Positions 8,178 through 17,597 of a stretch of 64,000 bases of DNA are shown one piece after another; position 1 is the first letter of the stretch; the number at the start of each line of letters is the position of its first letter. The notes under the pieces are model-generated. The model worked only from the letters and a program-made list of their open reading frames with translations. It was not told the DNA's origin and did no database searches. This DNA comes from an uncultured Lachnobacterium sp. (GTDB taxonomy: Bacteria > Bacillota > Clostridia > Lachnospirales > Lachnospiraceae). The position numbers and the translations under genes are program-made. The stretch is from assembly GCA_900546625.1 (NCBI GenBank), contig URDU01000007.1:1-64000 (forward strand), read 5' to 3'.

Positions 8178-9653
8178 TCAGCTCAGCTCTATCTCATATG
8201 CTCCGGCTTCAAAATTCACCGTAAGAAGCGCATACGCTCCATCGTTATCATAGCGGATTGAGAGCTTTGGTCCTTCTTCTGCTACTGTGATGACCGCTCC
8301 CTTCTCAAATGCCTTATGCGTATTTCTCATGCGAAGCAGTTCAAGCTGCTTTGCAACAACATCCTTTTTTAGTGCCTCCCTTATATCGGAGGCACTAAGG
8401 TTTGTTCTGTTAATTTCCTTGTGTCCTGATTCGCCTGCGCGGCTTACTGCCTCGTGATCATTTTTACCTGCAAAGAGATCCAGATACCATACCTGCGGCT
8501 TGCCCGGCATAAACATCTGAATGGCTCGCGCCAGAAGCATTTTGCTGTCCGACTCACCAAGCGCACTGTAATATGTGGCATTGACCTGATAATATATATT
8601 CTTCTGTCCGTGAAGATTTTTGACCATGCCGCCACGAGATACAATCAAATCTATAAGCGAGCGTATATCATCCTCCGGAAGCAGACCCTTTAAATCCAGA
8701 AGAGGTATGCCGTCATGACAGCCAAGCATATTGACTGTTGCGATTTTATCTTCCACAATCTCACGCGCCCATTTTGCCAGGTAATCTGCTCTCCTGTTCT
8801 CAATTGCATCAATTATGAGTCCCGGTAAAAAGAAATCATATGTGGCATAGCCCTTATCTGCAAGGGTTTTGTATATTTTCTCCTCATATGCCGCGTGTAT
8901 TTCAGGCAGCAGAGTCAGCCCGAGCGGAGCTGCAAGCTCATGGATCTGCTGTAGAAATTCCCAGGTCTCAGGGTCATTCAGGAAATTCTTTTTCCCCGGT
9001 GCCTTAGGCGCATAGGCAAATGCATCAAGCCGCACAATAGCCGCACCGTAAGATGCTATTTTTTTAAGTGTTTCTCGATAGAAATCCCACACCTTTTCGG
9101 ACTTTATATTTAAATCCATCTGCCCCAGATAATCTCTGCCATGCACCTCCTGGTAAAATGTGTTCCAGTATGGCACCCTTCGTCCATCCGGAAACTCAAC
9201 CATGAGAATCGGAAGCCCAGGCTTTCTGAAAAACATCTGCTTTAAGCATGACTCATCAGGCTGTATATAGCCCTCGTCTGTCATGACTCCATGACCTTCC
9301 CAGAATTTGTTCCAGTCTATGAAAAAGTCGCGGTACTCCGACTCATCGCCCTTTTCAACCAGATCCTTGAACTGTGGTGACTGTGCCGAAGCATGATTTA
9401 AAATAAAGTCAAGCTTTAAGTCAATCCCCAGCTCCTTCAATTGCGATAAATCCTCTATTGTCGCAAGCTCCTCATTCAGATTGTAGTCCACGACCGAAAA
9501 TCCGCGGTCCAAATCCGAATGATACAGGCTTGGCAGGATATAAAATGATGAAAATGTGTCCTGCATTTCCTTCTTTTTTAGCAGCGCTGCGATATCGGAA
9601 AGCTTACCGCCCAGACTGTCAGGATATGCATTAAGCATAGGTTTATTGTTCAT
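8178..9653 (-). CDS. Sucrose phosphorylase (GH13 subfamily 18)
   Basis: This 491-residue cytoplasmic enzyme converts sucrose and phosphate to glucose-1-phosphate and fructose, or acts on the 6-phosphate form made by a sucrose kinase. The start at 9653 gives the family-typical N-terminus MNNKPMLNAYPDSLGG and overlaps the AgaSK stop by 11 bases. Catalytic residues are visible: nucleophile Asp210 in AAIVRLDAFAY, acid/base Glu251 in LLPEIHAAYE and the stabilising Asp314 in GCHDGIP. Length fits the family. The gene sits directly downstream of the alpha-galactosidase/sucrose kinase fusion. Sucrose-6-phosphate specificity is possible because the neighbouring kinase makes phosphorylated sucrose; the sequence alone does not settle this. 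Confidence 0.93.
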   Translation of the reverse strand: MNNKPMLNAYPDSLGGKLSDIAALLKKKEMQDTFSSFYILPSLYHSDLDRGFSVVDYNLNEELATIEDLSQLKELGIDLKLDFILNHASAQSPQFKDLVEKGDESEYRDFFIDWNKFWEGHGVMTDEGYIQPDESCLKQMFFRKPGLPILMVEFPDGRRVPYWNTFYQEVHGRDYLGQMDLNIKSEKVWDFYRETLKKIASYGAAIVRLDAFAYAPKAPGKKNFLNDPETWEFLQQIHELAAPLGLTLLPEIHAAYEEKIYKTLADKGYATYDFFLPGLIIDAIENRRADYLAKWAREIVEDKIATVNMLGCHDGIPLLDLKGLLPEDDIRSLIDLIVSRGGMVKNLHGQKNIYYQVNATYYSALGESDSKMLLARAIQMFMPGKPQVWYLDLFAGKNDHEAVSRAGESGHKEINRTNLSASDIREALKKDVVAKQLELLRMRNTHKAFEKGAVITVAEEGPKLSIRYDNDGAYALLTVNFEAGAYEIELS

Positions 9654-12459
9654 AGACTTTGCCATCCTTTCCAACTACGATACGCGCATTTTTACCCTGT
9701 AAATCAAGCTTTTCCTGTTCCAATTCTACCACACGGCATATGAAAGGGCTTGCGGCGTTTTCGTCACGTCCTCTCTTAATGCGGCGCGCCTTAGTCTCCT
9801 CAGGCGAACTCTCCAGAAATACAGGTATATCAACACCCTTAAGGTATTCGCTTCCTCCGTGGGTCCACTCTAAGATAAGCACCTTAATTCCTGTAAAATC
9901 AGTTTCGTCATATGAAATATCACCATCCTCGCGGCCCATATGCTTTATCTCAATTATATCTTTTCCTGCTTTAAACTCTGAAAGCTCTTTGTTAATCCTG
10001 TCAAAGTCAATCTCCTTAGGTGTTCCAAGATATCCACGTAAGCCATCCTCGCCGGACTCGTTATACACATTAAGGCGCTCCTCATCATTTCTCATCGGGA
10101 TACGGTGTGGATAATTGTCCCCGGTCAGCACATAGCAGGCTGTATTATCGTTAAGGAAATACTGCTGCAGAGCTGCTGCAATCGTTGTCTTTCCTGAGCC
10201 TGAACCGCCGTAGACGCTTATTACAAGACGGTTATCAGAGGCATTATCTGTAGTATCGCACACCTTCTTTATCTCATCATACAGCTTCCCTGCCTCATCA
10301 AGCCTGATAAATGAAAACTGGTATGCCTCATACTCCTTTGTAGCAAACGGAAGCGGTATTCCTGCATTCATCAGTGCTGCACCCGTATACTGCATGCCTG
10401 TATTTTCCTCAATATATACCGCATCAGGCTCCAGCCCCTTAAGCTTCACATAGCATGCTGCCGCGTTTGCCTCAGCATACAGACGAACCACGCTCACAAG
10501 CGCCCTGTCCTTTGCCTTTGAAACAGACATCCATGCTGCCACCTCATCCTCAAATGGGCTTGTAAGGCGCCAGTAGGTGCCCTCATTTATGAGCATCTCA
10601 TACTTCTTAAAGTCCTTTATCTGCTCTCTGATTTCTTCCTTTTCCTCATCCGACAGAAGGGCCGGATTCAGCTCATAGCCAAAGGTTCCTGCCATGGCTG
10701 TGATGCCTCTTGTTTTAAGGCTTGTCACTCTGCCTGTCTGATGATTTGGCACTGCCGATACATGCGCTCCCATGGATGATACCGGATAGAAGAACGATGT
10801 GCCATACTGTATTCTTGTACGGTTTATGGCATCTGTATTGTCACTGCACCATATCTGTGGACTGTAGTAGAGCATGCCTGCATCAAATCGTCCACCGCCG
10901 CCACTGCAGCCCTCAAGAAGTATATCCGGATATCTTGTCACCAGACGCTCCATAAAATCATACACTCCAAGCACATAGTCGTATGCAAGATTTCCTGCAT
11001 ACACATCAGCCATGCTTCTGTTCATATCCCACTTCACGTAGTCGATTTTTCCCTGGTCAAACACTGCGCAGATCTGATCGAAAATATTGTCCCTGACTTC
11101 TTTTCTCGAAAAGTCTAAAATAAGCTGGTTTCTTGAGCGTACAGGAAGCTTTCCCGGAATCTGGATAGCCCAGTCAGGATGCTCTCTGTACAGATTACTA
11201 TCCTCATTTACCATCTCCGGCTCAATCCATATACCAAACTTCACGCCCTGTGCGTGCACTCTGTCGATGAGCTCAGAGAGAGTTCCGCCAAGCTTTTTCT
11301 CATTCACAAACCAGTCTCCGAGTGATGAATTATCATCATCTCTCTTTCCAAACCAGCCGTCATCCATGACCACCATATCTATGCCCAGTGATGCAGCCTC
11401 CTTTGCGAGGTCTACTATCGTATCACCTGTAAAGTCAAAGTATGCAGCCTCCCAGCTATTGATGAGCACCGGTCTTACCTCATGTGCAAAGCTGCTCCTG
11501 CACACATGCTCACTGATGCAGGTGTGGTACTGATGAGAAAGCTGTGAGAAGCCATCTGCCGAGTATGACATAATCACCTCAGGCACTGTAAAGGTTTCTC
11601 CTGCCGCAAGCGGATATGAAAACAGCTCGTCTGAAAGCCCCATTAAAAGGCGTGTCTGGTTAATCTGATCCTTCTCTGCCTCACATGAGAAGTTACCGCT
11701 GTATACAAAGAGCATGCCATAGCAGTCTCCTGCATTTTCTGTAGTATCGCGCTGTGCGAGAATAACTGCCGGGTTGTACTGGTGGCTTGAGGTTCCTCTG
11801 CGGCTTCCGAATGAAAGTGTGCCGTGTCCCAGGTGTGTGCGCTCAAGATTACGCTCCATGGCATGCTTGCCGTAGAATCTGAGCACATCATAATCTCCGT
11901 AAACCATATCAAGACAGGCAGCATGAGCCTTTTCAATTGTAATATTTCCACTGCCTGTATTTTTAATGAGCACACTTCTTGTGATAACATCACAAGCCTC
12001 AAGCACACCATAGAGCAGATGCACCTCAACTCCTGCGTTGTCATCGGCAAGAACAATTTCAAGCGTCTGCGCTTCGTCATCTGATGCCCACACTGCCGGA
12101 AGCCCCTTTAGAGCGTATTTTCCGTCTCTGATTTCATGGCTCTTATAAATAAGCTCCACACTCTCAGTGCCCTGTTCGTTTTTGATATCAAGCGCAATAT
12201 TTCTGAAATCGCCTGTGCCAAGAGTCGGATACTCCTGTGGCAGCGTATCAAGCGAATATGTACGGTTCATGCCTGCTACGTAAGGATTGCCTGAAAATCC
12301 TCTGTCAGCATATGTCAGCACATAGTCCATATCACATGTGCTTTTTGCTCCGTAGTACAGATGCAGCAGATAGCCTAGTCTGTCCACCTGCATCTGATAT
12401 GTGGTGTGAGCTGTCTGTAAAGTAAAAATTTTCTTGTTTGGATTAAATATAATTGCCAT
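9643..12459 (-). CDS. agaSK: Bifunctional alpha-galactosidase/sucrose kinase (AgaSK, GH36 fused to P-loop kinase)
   Basis: This 938-residue fusion matches the AgaSK architecture known from Ruminococcus gnavus. Residues about 1-725 are a GH36 alpha-galactosidase, with the nucleophile Asp478 in DYVKWDMNRS, acid/base Asp540 in IWCSDNTDA, and the substrate loop VVMDDGWFGKRDDD. Residues about 740-938 form a nucleotide kinase-like domain with Walker A GGSGSGKT (751-758). The enzyme removes galactose from raffinose-family sugars, releasing sucrose, and phosphorylates sucrose. There is no signal peptide, so it acts in the cytoplasm on sugar imported by the transporter encoded upstream. Its stop overlaps the sucrose phosphorylase start, indicating translational coupling. 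The domain assignment is firm, and the kinase specificity follows the characterised homologue. Confidence 0.93.
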   Translation of the reverse strand: MAIIFNPNKKIFTLQTAHTTYQMQVDRLGYLLHLYYGAKSTCDMDYVLTYADRGFSGNPYVAGMNRTYSLDTLPQEYPTLGTGDFRNIALDIKNEQGTESVELIYKSHEIRDGKYALKGLPAVWASDDEAQTLEIVLADDNAGVEVHLLYGVLEACDVITRSVLIKNTGSGNITIEKAHAACLDMVYGDYDVLRFYGKHAMERNLERTHLGHGTLSFGSRRGTSSHQYNPAVILAQRDTTENAGDCYGMLFVYSGNFSCEAEKDQINQTRLLMGLSDELFSYPLAAGETFTVPEVIMSYSADGFSQLSHQYHTCISEHVCRSSFAHEVRPVLINSWEAAYFDFTGDTIVDLAKEAASLGIDMVVMDDGWFGKRDDDNSSLGDWFVNEKKLGGTLSELIDRVHAQGVKFGIWIEPEMVNEDSNLYREHPDWAIQIPGKLPVRSRNQLILDFSRKEVRDNIFDQICAVFDQGKIDYVKWDMNRSMADVYAGNLAYDYVLGVYDFMERLVTRYPDILLEGCSGGGGRFDAGMLYYSPQIWCSDNTDAINRTRIQYGTSFFYPVSSMGAHVSAVPNHQTGRVTSLKTRGITAMAGTFGYELNPALLSDEEKEEIREQIKDFKKYEMLINEGTYWRLTSPFEDEVAAWMSVSKAKDRALVSVVRLYAEANAAACYVKLKGLEPDAVYIEENTGMQYTGAALMNAGIPLPFATKEYEAYQFSFIRLDEAGKLYDEIKKVCDTTDNASDNRLVISVYGGSGSGKTTIAAALQQYFLNDNTACYVLTGDNYPHRIPMRNDEERLNVYNESGEDGLRGYLGTPKEIDFDRINKELSEFKAGKDIIEIKHMGREDGDISYDETDFTGIKVLILEWTHGGSEYLKGVDIPVFLESSPEETKARRIKRGRDENAASPFICRVVELEQEKLDLQGKNARIVVGKDGKVYEQ

Positions 12460-12498
12460 AAAATCACCCCATATTATTGTTAAAATAGTGTTTAAAAA

Positions 12499-13335
12499 TT
12501 ATCCCTTGATTGCACCGTTTGCAACACCGTTTAATATCTGCTTCTGGCAGATTATATAGAATATAAGTATCGGTATCAAAGCCAGAATATATGATGCAAA
12601 TGCCAGATTGTAGTTGGTTCCAAACTGTGTCTGGAAATTCAGCTGTGCCAGCGGCAGTGTATTCTGTCCTGTTCCTGACATGATGACAAGCGGTGTCATG
12701 ACATCATTCCAGGTACCGAGTGCTGTCAGGATGGCTACTGTCGCATGCATAGGCTTCATCATAGGAAATACAACTCTCCAGTATGTTGTCCATGTGCTTG
12801 CGCCATCGATGTCTGCAGCCTCCTCAAGTGCCATAGGGATATTTTTCAAGTATCCACTATATAATAATACATTCATTGGCATGTAAAATACAAGATATAA
12901 AAGGATAACTCCTGCCCTGTTTCCAAGTCCCATCTGCGCAGTCTGCTTTACAAGAGGCATCATGAGAATTGAGAATGGCACAAACATACCGCTTACAATG
13001 TAAAGATATATGAAACGGAAACTCTTTTTCCTTGCCATGCCTCGTCCGATAACATATCCTGCAATCGAATGGATAAGGATTGCGAGAACAATGGTCACAA
13101 TAGTGATAAGTAAGCTGTTTCCGAGAGAATGCCAGAAATCAGTCACCTTCATAGCCTCTGTGAAGTTTGAAAAGCTCCACTTTGAAGGGAATGAAAGAGC
13201 TCCTGCGACATCATTTGTCATCTCACTCGGTTTCTTGAAGGCAATGATAACAGCCATATACAGCGGGAAAAATACGGTTAAGGTTCCCAATATTAAAACG
13301 ATGGTAAGTACCCAGTTTGATTTTTGTTTTTTCAT
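12499..13335 (-). CDS. Sugar ABC transporter permease, MalG type
   Basis: A 278-residue carbohydrate ABC permease with six predicted membrane segments and the EAA motif EEAADIDGASTWTTYWRVVFP near residue 180, ending with the family-typical VANGAIKG. It pairs with the permease encoded just upstream, whose stop abuts this start (13335). Together with the lipoprotein at 14207-15508 it should import raffinose, melibiose or related oligosaccharides for AgaSK. No ATPase gene is present in the locus. In Firmicutes such CUT1 systems commonly share a housekeeping MsmK-type ATPase encoded elsewhere. Confidence 0.88.
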   Translation of the reverse strand: MKKQKSNWVLTIVLILGTLTVFFPLYMAVIIAFKKPSEMTNDVAGALSFPSKWSFSNFTEAMKVTDFWHSLGNSLLITIVTIVLAILIHSIAGYVIGRGMARKKSFRFIYLYIVSGMFVPFSILMMPLVKQTAQMGLGNRAGVILLYLVFYMPMNVLLYSGYLKNIPMALEEAADIDGASTWTTYWRVVFPMMKPMHATVAILTALGTWNDVMTPLVIMSGTGQNTLPLAQLNFQTQFGTNYNLAFASYILALIPILIFYIICQKQILNGVANGAIKG

Positions 13336-14210
13336 TATAACTGCTCCTCCTTCTTATTCATAACGCCCATCTGGAATAGTGAAATAGCCACAATTACAAC
13401 AAAGAAAATTACTGCGTTTGCACTCTGGAAGCCAAACTGTCCTCCATCCATACCATTTCTGTAAATCAGGTATGAGATTGACTCAGTGCTCTGCGCCGGG
13501 CCGCCCTTTGTCAATGACATAATCTGGTCAAATACCATGAGGAAGTTCTTTGTGCTGAGCACCAGATTGATTGTAACAAATGGCATAACGAGTGGAAATG
13601 TAACCTTCCAGAACTGTTTCCATTTGCCTGCTCCGTCGAGCATGCTGGCTTCGTAAACATCCTCAGGCACTGTCTGCAGTCCGGATATATAAATGATGGT
13701 ATTCATGGCAACCGCCTGCCATACTCCGACAATCAGCACACCAATCCATGCATATTTTTCACTCGCCAGAATACTGTTTTGTAAGAAACCGATGTTGAAG
13801 GTATTTCCTACTGCCGGCAGAATATATGTAAAAATAAAGCTGAAAATGTAACCAATAACCAGTCCGCCAAGGATATTCGGTACGAAATAAATACCTCTTA
13901 ATGCACTCTTGCCGCGGATATTACTGTTTAGCGCAACTGCCATCACTAGACTTAATACATTTACAAGTACGGTTCCTGCAATCGCATATTTAAAGGTAAA
14001 CAGATAGCTCTTTCCGACTCTGGCGTCGGTAAACAGGTCTGTATAGTTTCTAAGTCCGACATAATCATATGAGCCATAGCCCTTGTAGTTTGTAAAGCTG
14101 TAAATCACACCCTTTATCATCGGCAGTGTGTTGAATGCGAAAAATAAAACCACAACAGGTATCACAACTGCCCAGAATGTCTTGTCTCTATTTGACATTT
14201 TCTTTTTCAT
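13335..14210 (-). CDS. Sugar ABC transporter permease, MalF type
   Basis: A 291-residue permease with six membrane segments and the EAA loop YEASMLDGAGKWKQFWKVTFP near residue 190. It is the first of the two channel subunits. Its start overlaps the end of the binding-lipoprotein gene by 4 bases, and its stop touches the start of the MalG-type gene. The tail is charged (MNKKEEQL). The role in raffinose-family sugar uptake is inferred from the downstream alpha-galactosidase. Confidence 0.88.
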   Translation of the reverse strand: MKKKMSNRDKTFWAVVIPVVVLFFAFNTLPMIKGVIYSFTNYKGYGSYDYVGLRNYTDLFTDARVGKSYLFTFKYAIAGTVLVNVLSLVMAVALNSNIRGKSALRGIYFVPNILGGLVIGYIFSFIFTYILPAVGNTFNIGFLQNSILASEKYAWIGVLIVGVWQAVAMNTIIYISGLQTVPEDVYEASMLDGAGKWKQFWKVTFPLVMPFVTINLVLSTKNFLMVFDQIMSLTKGGPAQSTESISYLIYRNGMDGGQFGFQSANAVIFFVVIVAISLFQMGVMNKKEEQL

Positions 14211-15508
14211 TTTGCATCCTCCTGTTCCTTCTGGTAATCCTGTACTTCACGAATCAGATCTCTGTTGTAACGCTCCCAGTCTGAATCAAATTTCTTTAAG
14301 AACTTCTCCTTTGCATTGTCACCTGTGTCAAGCAGATATGTCTGAATCATGGCATCCACGCTCATCTCACTTGGATAATGATGATCCTGATAATCCGACA
14401 TACGGTTGTCCTTTATATACTCCTGCATATCCTTAAGTGTATCAGGTATTGCGAAATCTCCATCCTTGCAGGCAATTCCGCCCTGGTCATCCAGATATGT
14501 CTGAATTGTCTCATCGCTGTACAGATATTCAAGCACCTCGTATGCTGCTTCCTTATTTTTGCATGCCTTCATAACTGAAAACTGTAAATCTATTCCTGAA
14601 TTTAAAACATTGTCAGCCTCATTATCATTTGCCGGGAAAGTAAATGAACCGATATTCATATCAGGATTAACCGACTTAATCTGAGGAATAGCATAGCTTC
14701 CTATCGTGTACATGGCAGATTCACCTCTGGCAAAGGCTGTACATGCGTCATTGTAGCTGTAAGCATATGGATTGTCCTCTGCATAATCAAGTAATGTGCG
14801 TATCTTGTCGGCAACCGGAGAATATGCCTCCTCAAATGTCGTATTTCCCATATTTACCTGATTACAGGTGTCTGAATCACAAAGACCTACTGCAAGAGCA
14901 TTCCACGGTGCCAGACATGTCCATGTATCCTTAAAGCCCAGATACAAAGGAAGTGTTCCGCTTTCCTTTATCTCATCGCACAGTGCTGTAAACTCACTCC
15001 AGGTTGTAGGCACCTTCCAGCCATTCTCCGCAAACATATCCTTATTGTAAAGTACTCCTGCTGCATTTGCGGCGTAAGGAAGTGCATATGTGCCGTCCTT
15101 TGGAATGAACTCAAGCTCCTTGTCCATTTCCAGATATGCCTCTTTTACAGTGTCCACTGCATCCAGATCTGAGATATCCTCAAACAAATCCGCATCCAGG
15201 AAATTTGAATAATTGATATCTCCACCGATTGCGATGATGTCCGGATAATCCTCACGGATAAAGCGTGTCTTTAAAATAGTCATAGCCTCATTCGGAGATG
15301 AGATAGTCAGATGAATATCATCGTGAGTCTCATTAAATCGCTTCTCAATCTTCTCGAAAGCCTTAACAGCCTCCGGCTTATAAGAAACCACCTCAATCTC
15401 AGTTTTTCCGTCCGCCCGCTTTTCATTTCCACATCCGGTCAGTCCTGTCGTGCACATTCCGAGTGCCAGCACAACCGCCATAGCCTGACAAATCTTTCTT
15501 TTTGCCAT
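14207..15508 (-). CDS. Sugar-binding lipoprotein of a CUT1 ABC transporter
   Basis: A 433-residue extracellular solute-binding protein (family 1) with a signal peptide and lipobox TTGLTGC. The start at 15508 (MAKRKICQAMAVVL) is set by AAAGGAG just upstream; a longer frame to 15583 would cover the -10 box and proximal operator. Family features include LPYAANAAGVLYNKDMFAENGW and the conserved ARGESAMYTIGSYAIP. It is the first gene of the raffinose operon and is transcribed divergently from the AraC regulator. The preferred ligand is inferred from AgaSK to be raffinose, melibiose or stachyose. Confidence 0.88.
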   Translation of the reverse strand: MAKRKICQAMAVVLALGMCTTGLTGCGNEKRADGKTEIEVVSYKPEAVKAFEKIEKRFNETHDDIHLTISSPNEAMTILKTRFIREDYPDIIAIGGDINYSNFLDADLFEDISDLDAVDTVKEAYLEMDKELEFIPKDGTYALPYAANAAGVLYNKDMFAENGWKVPTTWSEFTALCDEIKESGTLPLYLGFKDTWTCLAPWNALAVGLCDSDTCNQVNMGNTTFEEAYSPVADKIRTLLDYAEDNPYAYSYNDACTAFARGESAMYTIGSYAIPQIKSVNPDMNIGSFTFPANDNEADNVLNSGIDLQFSVMKACKNKEAAYEVLEYLYSDETIQTYLDDQGGIACKDGDFAIPDTLKDMQEYIKDNRMSDYQDHHYPSEMSVDAMIQTYLLDTGDNAKEKFLKKFDSDWERYNRDLIREVQDYQKEQEDAK

Positions 15509-15557
15509 ATTTTTCCACTCCTTTTCTGTTTTATTTGCTCTTTTTCCTGATAAACAA

Positions 15558-15594
15558 ATTATAACATACCCTAATGCATACAATAAATACCCTT
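15558..15594 (-). promoter_or_regulatory. Activator-dependent promoter of the raffinose operon with two AraC-type direct repeats
   Basis: On the minus strand a perfect TATAAT (15558-15563) lacks a good -35. Instead TAGGGTAT (15566-15573) and AAGGGTAT (15587-15594) form a direct repeat with exactly 21-bp spacing (two helical turns), with the proximal unit overlapping the -35 position. This is a classical AraC-family activation layout, and the divergent AraC gene is the obvious regulator. Confidence 0.65.
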
Positions 15595-15655
15595 ATTTTT
15601 GCTTTTTTATACCAATATGCTATAAAATATGCTATAATTGCATATAATGTCGCAT

Positions 15656-15663
15656 AAGGGTAT
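15656..15663 (+). promoter_or_regulatory. Third AAGGGTAT site, in front of the AraC gene
   Basis: GCATAAGGGTAT ends at 15663, 33 bp before the AraC-family start codon. It shares the core of the two raffinose-promoter repeats (GCATTAGGGTAT in the proximal one), so it may serve autoregulation. The stretch upstream also has two ATATGCTATAA copies, of unknown meaning. Confidence 0.5.
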
Positions 15664-15696
15664 ATTTATAGTATTAATCAATAAGGAGTGACTCAC

Positions 15697-16539
15697 ATGG
15701 ACAAGCTTTCCTTCAATATTTTTCCAAATGTAAATTTCATAGATTTGTGTATGTACCAGTTCGGCCACGAGCAGTGCGAACCGGGACACTCATTTGGTCC
15801 TGCCACAAGAAACCACTATCTATTCCACTATGTACTGTCCGGCACCGGCACTCTGATGGCCGATAATGCAAAGGGCATTACACAAACCTACAACATAAAA
15901 AGCGGGCAGGGCTTTCTGATTTTTCCCGGCCAGATAAATACCTATATCGCAGATGACAAGCTTCCCTGGGAATACATCTGGATTGAGTTTGACGGTCTGC
16001 GCGTCAAGGAGGCTCTCACCACAACAGAGCTTACCAAAAATAATCCTGTATATCACACACACTCAAAGGATATCCGCGAAAAGCTTGTTGAGGAAATGCT
16101 CTACATCACAAGGCACCCCTCAGAATCACCATATCACCTGATTGGGCATATGTACCTTTTTCTGGATTATCTGATGCAGTCAGCCAAATCCTCAAAGCTC
16201 GTTCCAAGTGGGAAAATGAGTGATTATTATATAAAAGAAGCCATGAATTATATCGAGCAGAATTTTCAGAATGATATATCAATCGAAGATATTGCCACAG
16301 TCTGCGGCATAAACAGAAGCTATCTTGGCAAGATTTTTAAAAATTCCGTCGGACATTCACCGCAGGAATTTCTTATGAATTATCGTATGATAAAGGCCAC
16401 AGAGCTTTTGAAGCTGACCTCCTTATCCATCGCAGATGTTGGCTCTGCTGTCGGATACGAAAATCAGCTTCATTTCTCACGCGCTTTTAAAAATGTCTAC
16501 GGAGTGGCTCCGAGAGAGTGGAGGAATGAACATAAATAA
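15697..16539 (+). CDS. AraC-family transcriptional regulator of the raffinose locus
   Basis: This 280-residue regulator has an N-terminal AraC cupin-type ligand-binding domain (residues about 15-160) and two C-terminal helix-turn-helices (about 180-280, with ISIEDIATVCGINRSYLGKI and SIADVGSAVGYENQLHFSRA). It resembles MsmR/RafR-type regulators. The start at 15697 lies 8 bases after AAGGAG; an in-frame GTG 9 bases earlier is too close to that site. It is divergent from the raffinose transporter, and the intergenic DNA carries three copies of its probable recognition core. Likely role: sugar-responsive activator of the operon at 8178-15508. Confidence 0.88.
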   Translation: MDKLSFNIFPNVNFIDLCMYQFGHEQCEPGHSFGPATRNHYLFHYVLSGTGTLMADNAKGITQTYNIKSGQGFLIFPGQINTYIADDKLPWEYIWIEFDGLRVKEALTTTELTKNNPVYHTHSKDIREKLVEEMLYITRHPSESPYHLIGHMYLFLDYLMQSAKSSKLVPSGKMSDYYIKEAMNYIEQNFQNDISIEDIATVCGINRSYLGKIFKNSVGHSPQEFLMNYRMIKATELLKLTSLSIADVGSAVGYENQLHFSRAFKNVYGVAPREWRNEHK

Positions 16540-16541
16540 GC

Positions 16542-17582
16542 TCACTGCTCATCCCTTACAAATTCATCTACATTATCAGGAGTCACCTTCTCATACGGCA
16601 GATAAACATACTTTTTATCCTCAAACCTTATGTTTTTCATGCTGCCCCCGGTGGCTGCCAGATAGGCAAGTTCAGCCATAGCCCTTGCCTGTCCCTCCTT
16701 GTCATTGTAGACTGTTGCCGCAAGCTTCGACTGCTGCACTGCTTCAAGTCCCTCGTCTGTGCCATCCACTCCGAAAAACGCAGGTACATTCGACTCCGTC
16801 ACTCCAAGCCTCTCGTATGCGTCTATCGCGCCCAGTGCCATTGCATCGTTATTTGCTATAACTAACTCTATGCTGTTTTTGTACTGACCTATAAGCTGTG
16901 TCATACGGTTCTGCGCCTGGGCACGGTTCCAGTTTGCTATCTGACAGCTCAGCTTTTCTATCTGAAGACCGTTATTCTTCATACTCTCTGTCACACTCTC
17001 TGTCCTGACTATGGCATCCTGATGGCCCATCTCTCCCTCTAGGATGACGTACTGTATCCTGCCATCACCGTTTTTATCCACACCCGGATTATTCTTTATA
17101 TAATCGGCAATGAGCTCACCCTGCATCTGACCTGACTGCTTTGCCTTTGCCCCGACATAGTACAGCTTATCCCAGCGCTTTAAATCCTCATCAACCGGCT
17201 CCCTGTTAAAGAAAATAATCGGGATATCATTCTCCATTGCAGCATTTATAATATGCGACAAATCTGTTCTGTCTGCCAGATTAATACAGAGCACATTGCA
17301 GCCGTCCTCTATCATCTCCTGCACCTGGTCATCCTGTGCACGCTGTGATCCTGCCGCATCCATTATTGTCATGCTGATATCGTATTGATCTGTATCAAGC
17401 CTTGCACACTCTTTTTTGAATGCTTCCATCAGCTCACCGATAAATGTATCCTTCTGGTCATAGCATGTCACGCCTATATATATCTGTTTTTTTTCGTCAA
17501 CCCTTGTATTGCTGCAAGAGGCAACCGATAATACCAGTGCAAAGCACAGCATTATCGCCGTATTTCTTATTCTGCTTCTCAT
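16542..17582 (-). CDS. Galactose/glucose-binding lipoprotein, canonical MglB order
   Basis: A 346-residue lipoprotein (lipobox SVASC) with the full galactose/glucose-binding protein fold in canonical order. All sugar-contact positions known from E. coli MglB can be matched: the Asp and Phe of YDQKDTF, the Asn of FFNREP, the His, Asp and Arg of GHQDAIVR, the Trp of NWNRAQ, the Asn of ANNDAMALG, the Asp of FGVDGTDE and the Asn of TVYNDKEGQ. An EF-hand-like calcium loop DKNGDGRIQ is also present. It is the last gene of the unit regulator-kinase-binding protein-binding protein, separate from the mglBAC transport genes. It may therefore serve as sensor subunit for the kinase, or as a second transport binding protein. 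It is the reference for judging the permuted homologue at 25512-26795. Confidence 0.85.
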   Translation of the reverse strand: MRSRIRNTAIMLCFALVLSVASCSNTRVDEKKQIYIGVTCYDQKDTFIGELMEAFKKECARLDTDQYDISMTIMDAAGSQRAQDDQVQEMIEDGCNVLCINLADRTDLSHIINAAMENDIPIIFFNREPVDEDLKRWDKLYYVGAKAKQSGQMQGELIADYIKNNPGVDKNGDGRIQYVILEGEMGHQDAIVRTESVTESMKNNGLQIEKLSCQIANWNRAQAQNRMTQLIGQYKNSIELVIANNDAMALGAIDAYERLGVTESNVPAFFGVDGTDEGLEAVQQSKLAATVYNDKEGQARAMAELAYLAATGGSMKNIRFEDKKYVYLPYEKVTPDNVDEFVRDEQ

Positions 17583-17597
17583 TTATTGTATCCCCCA

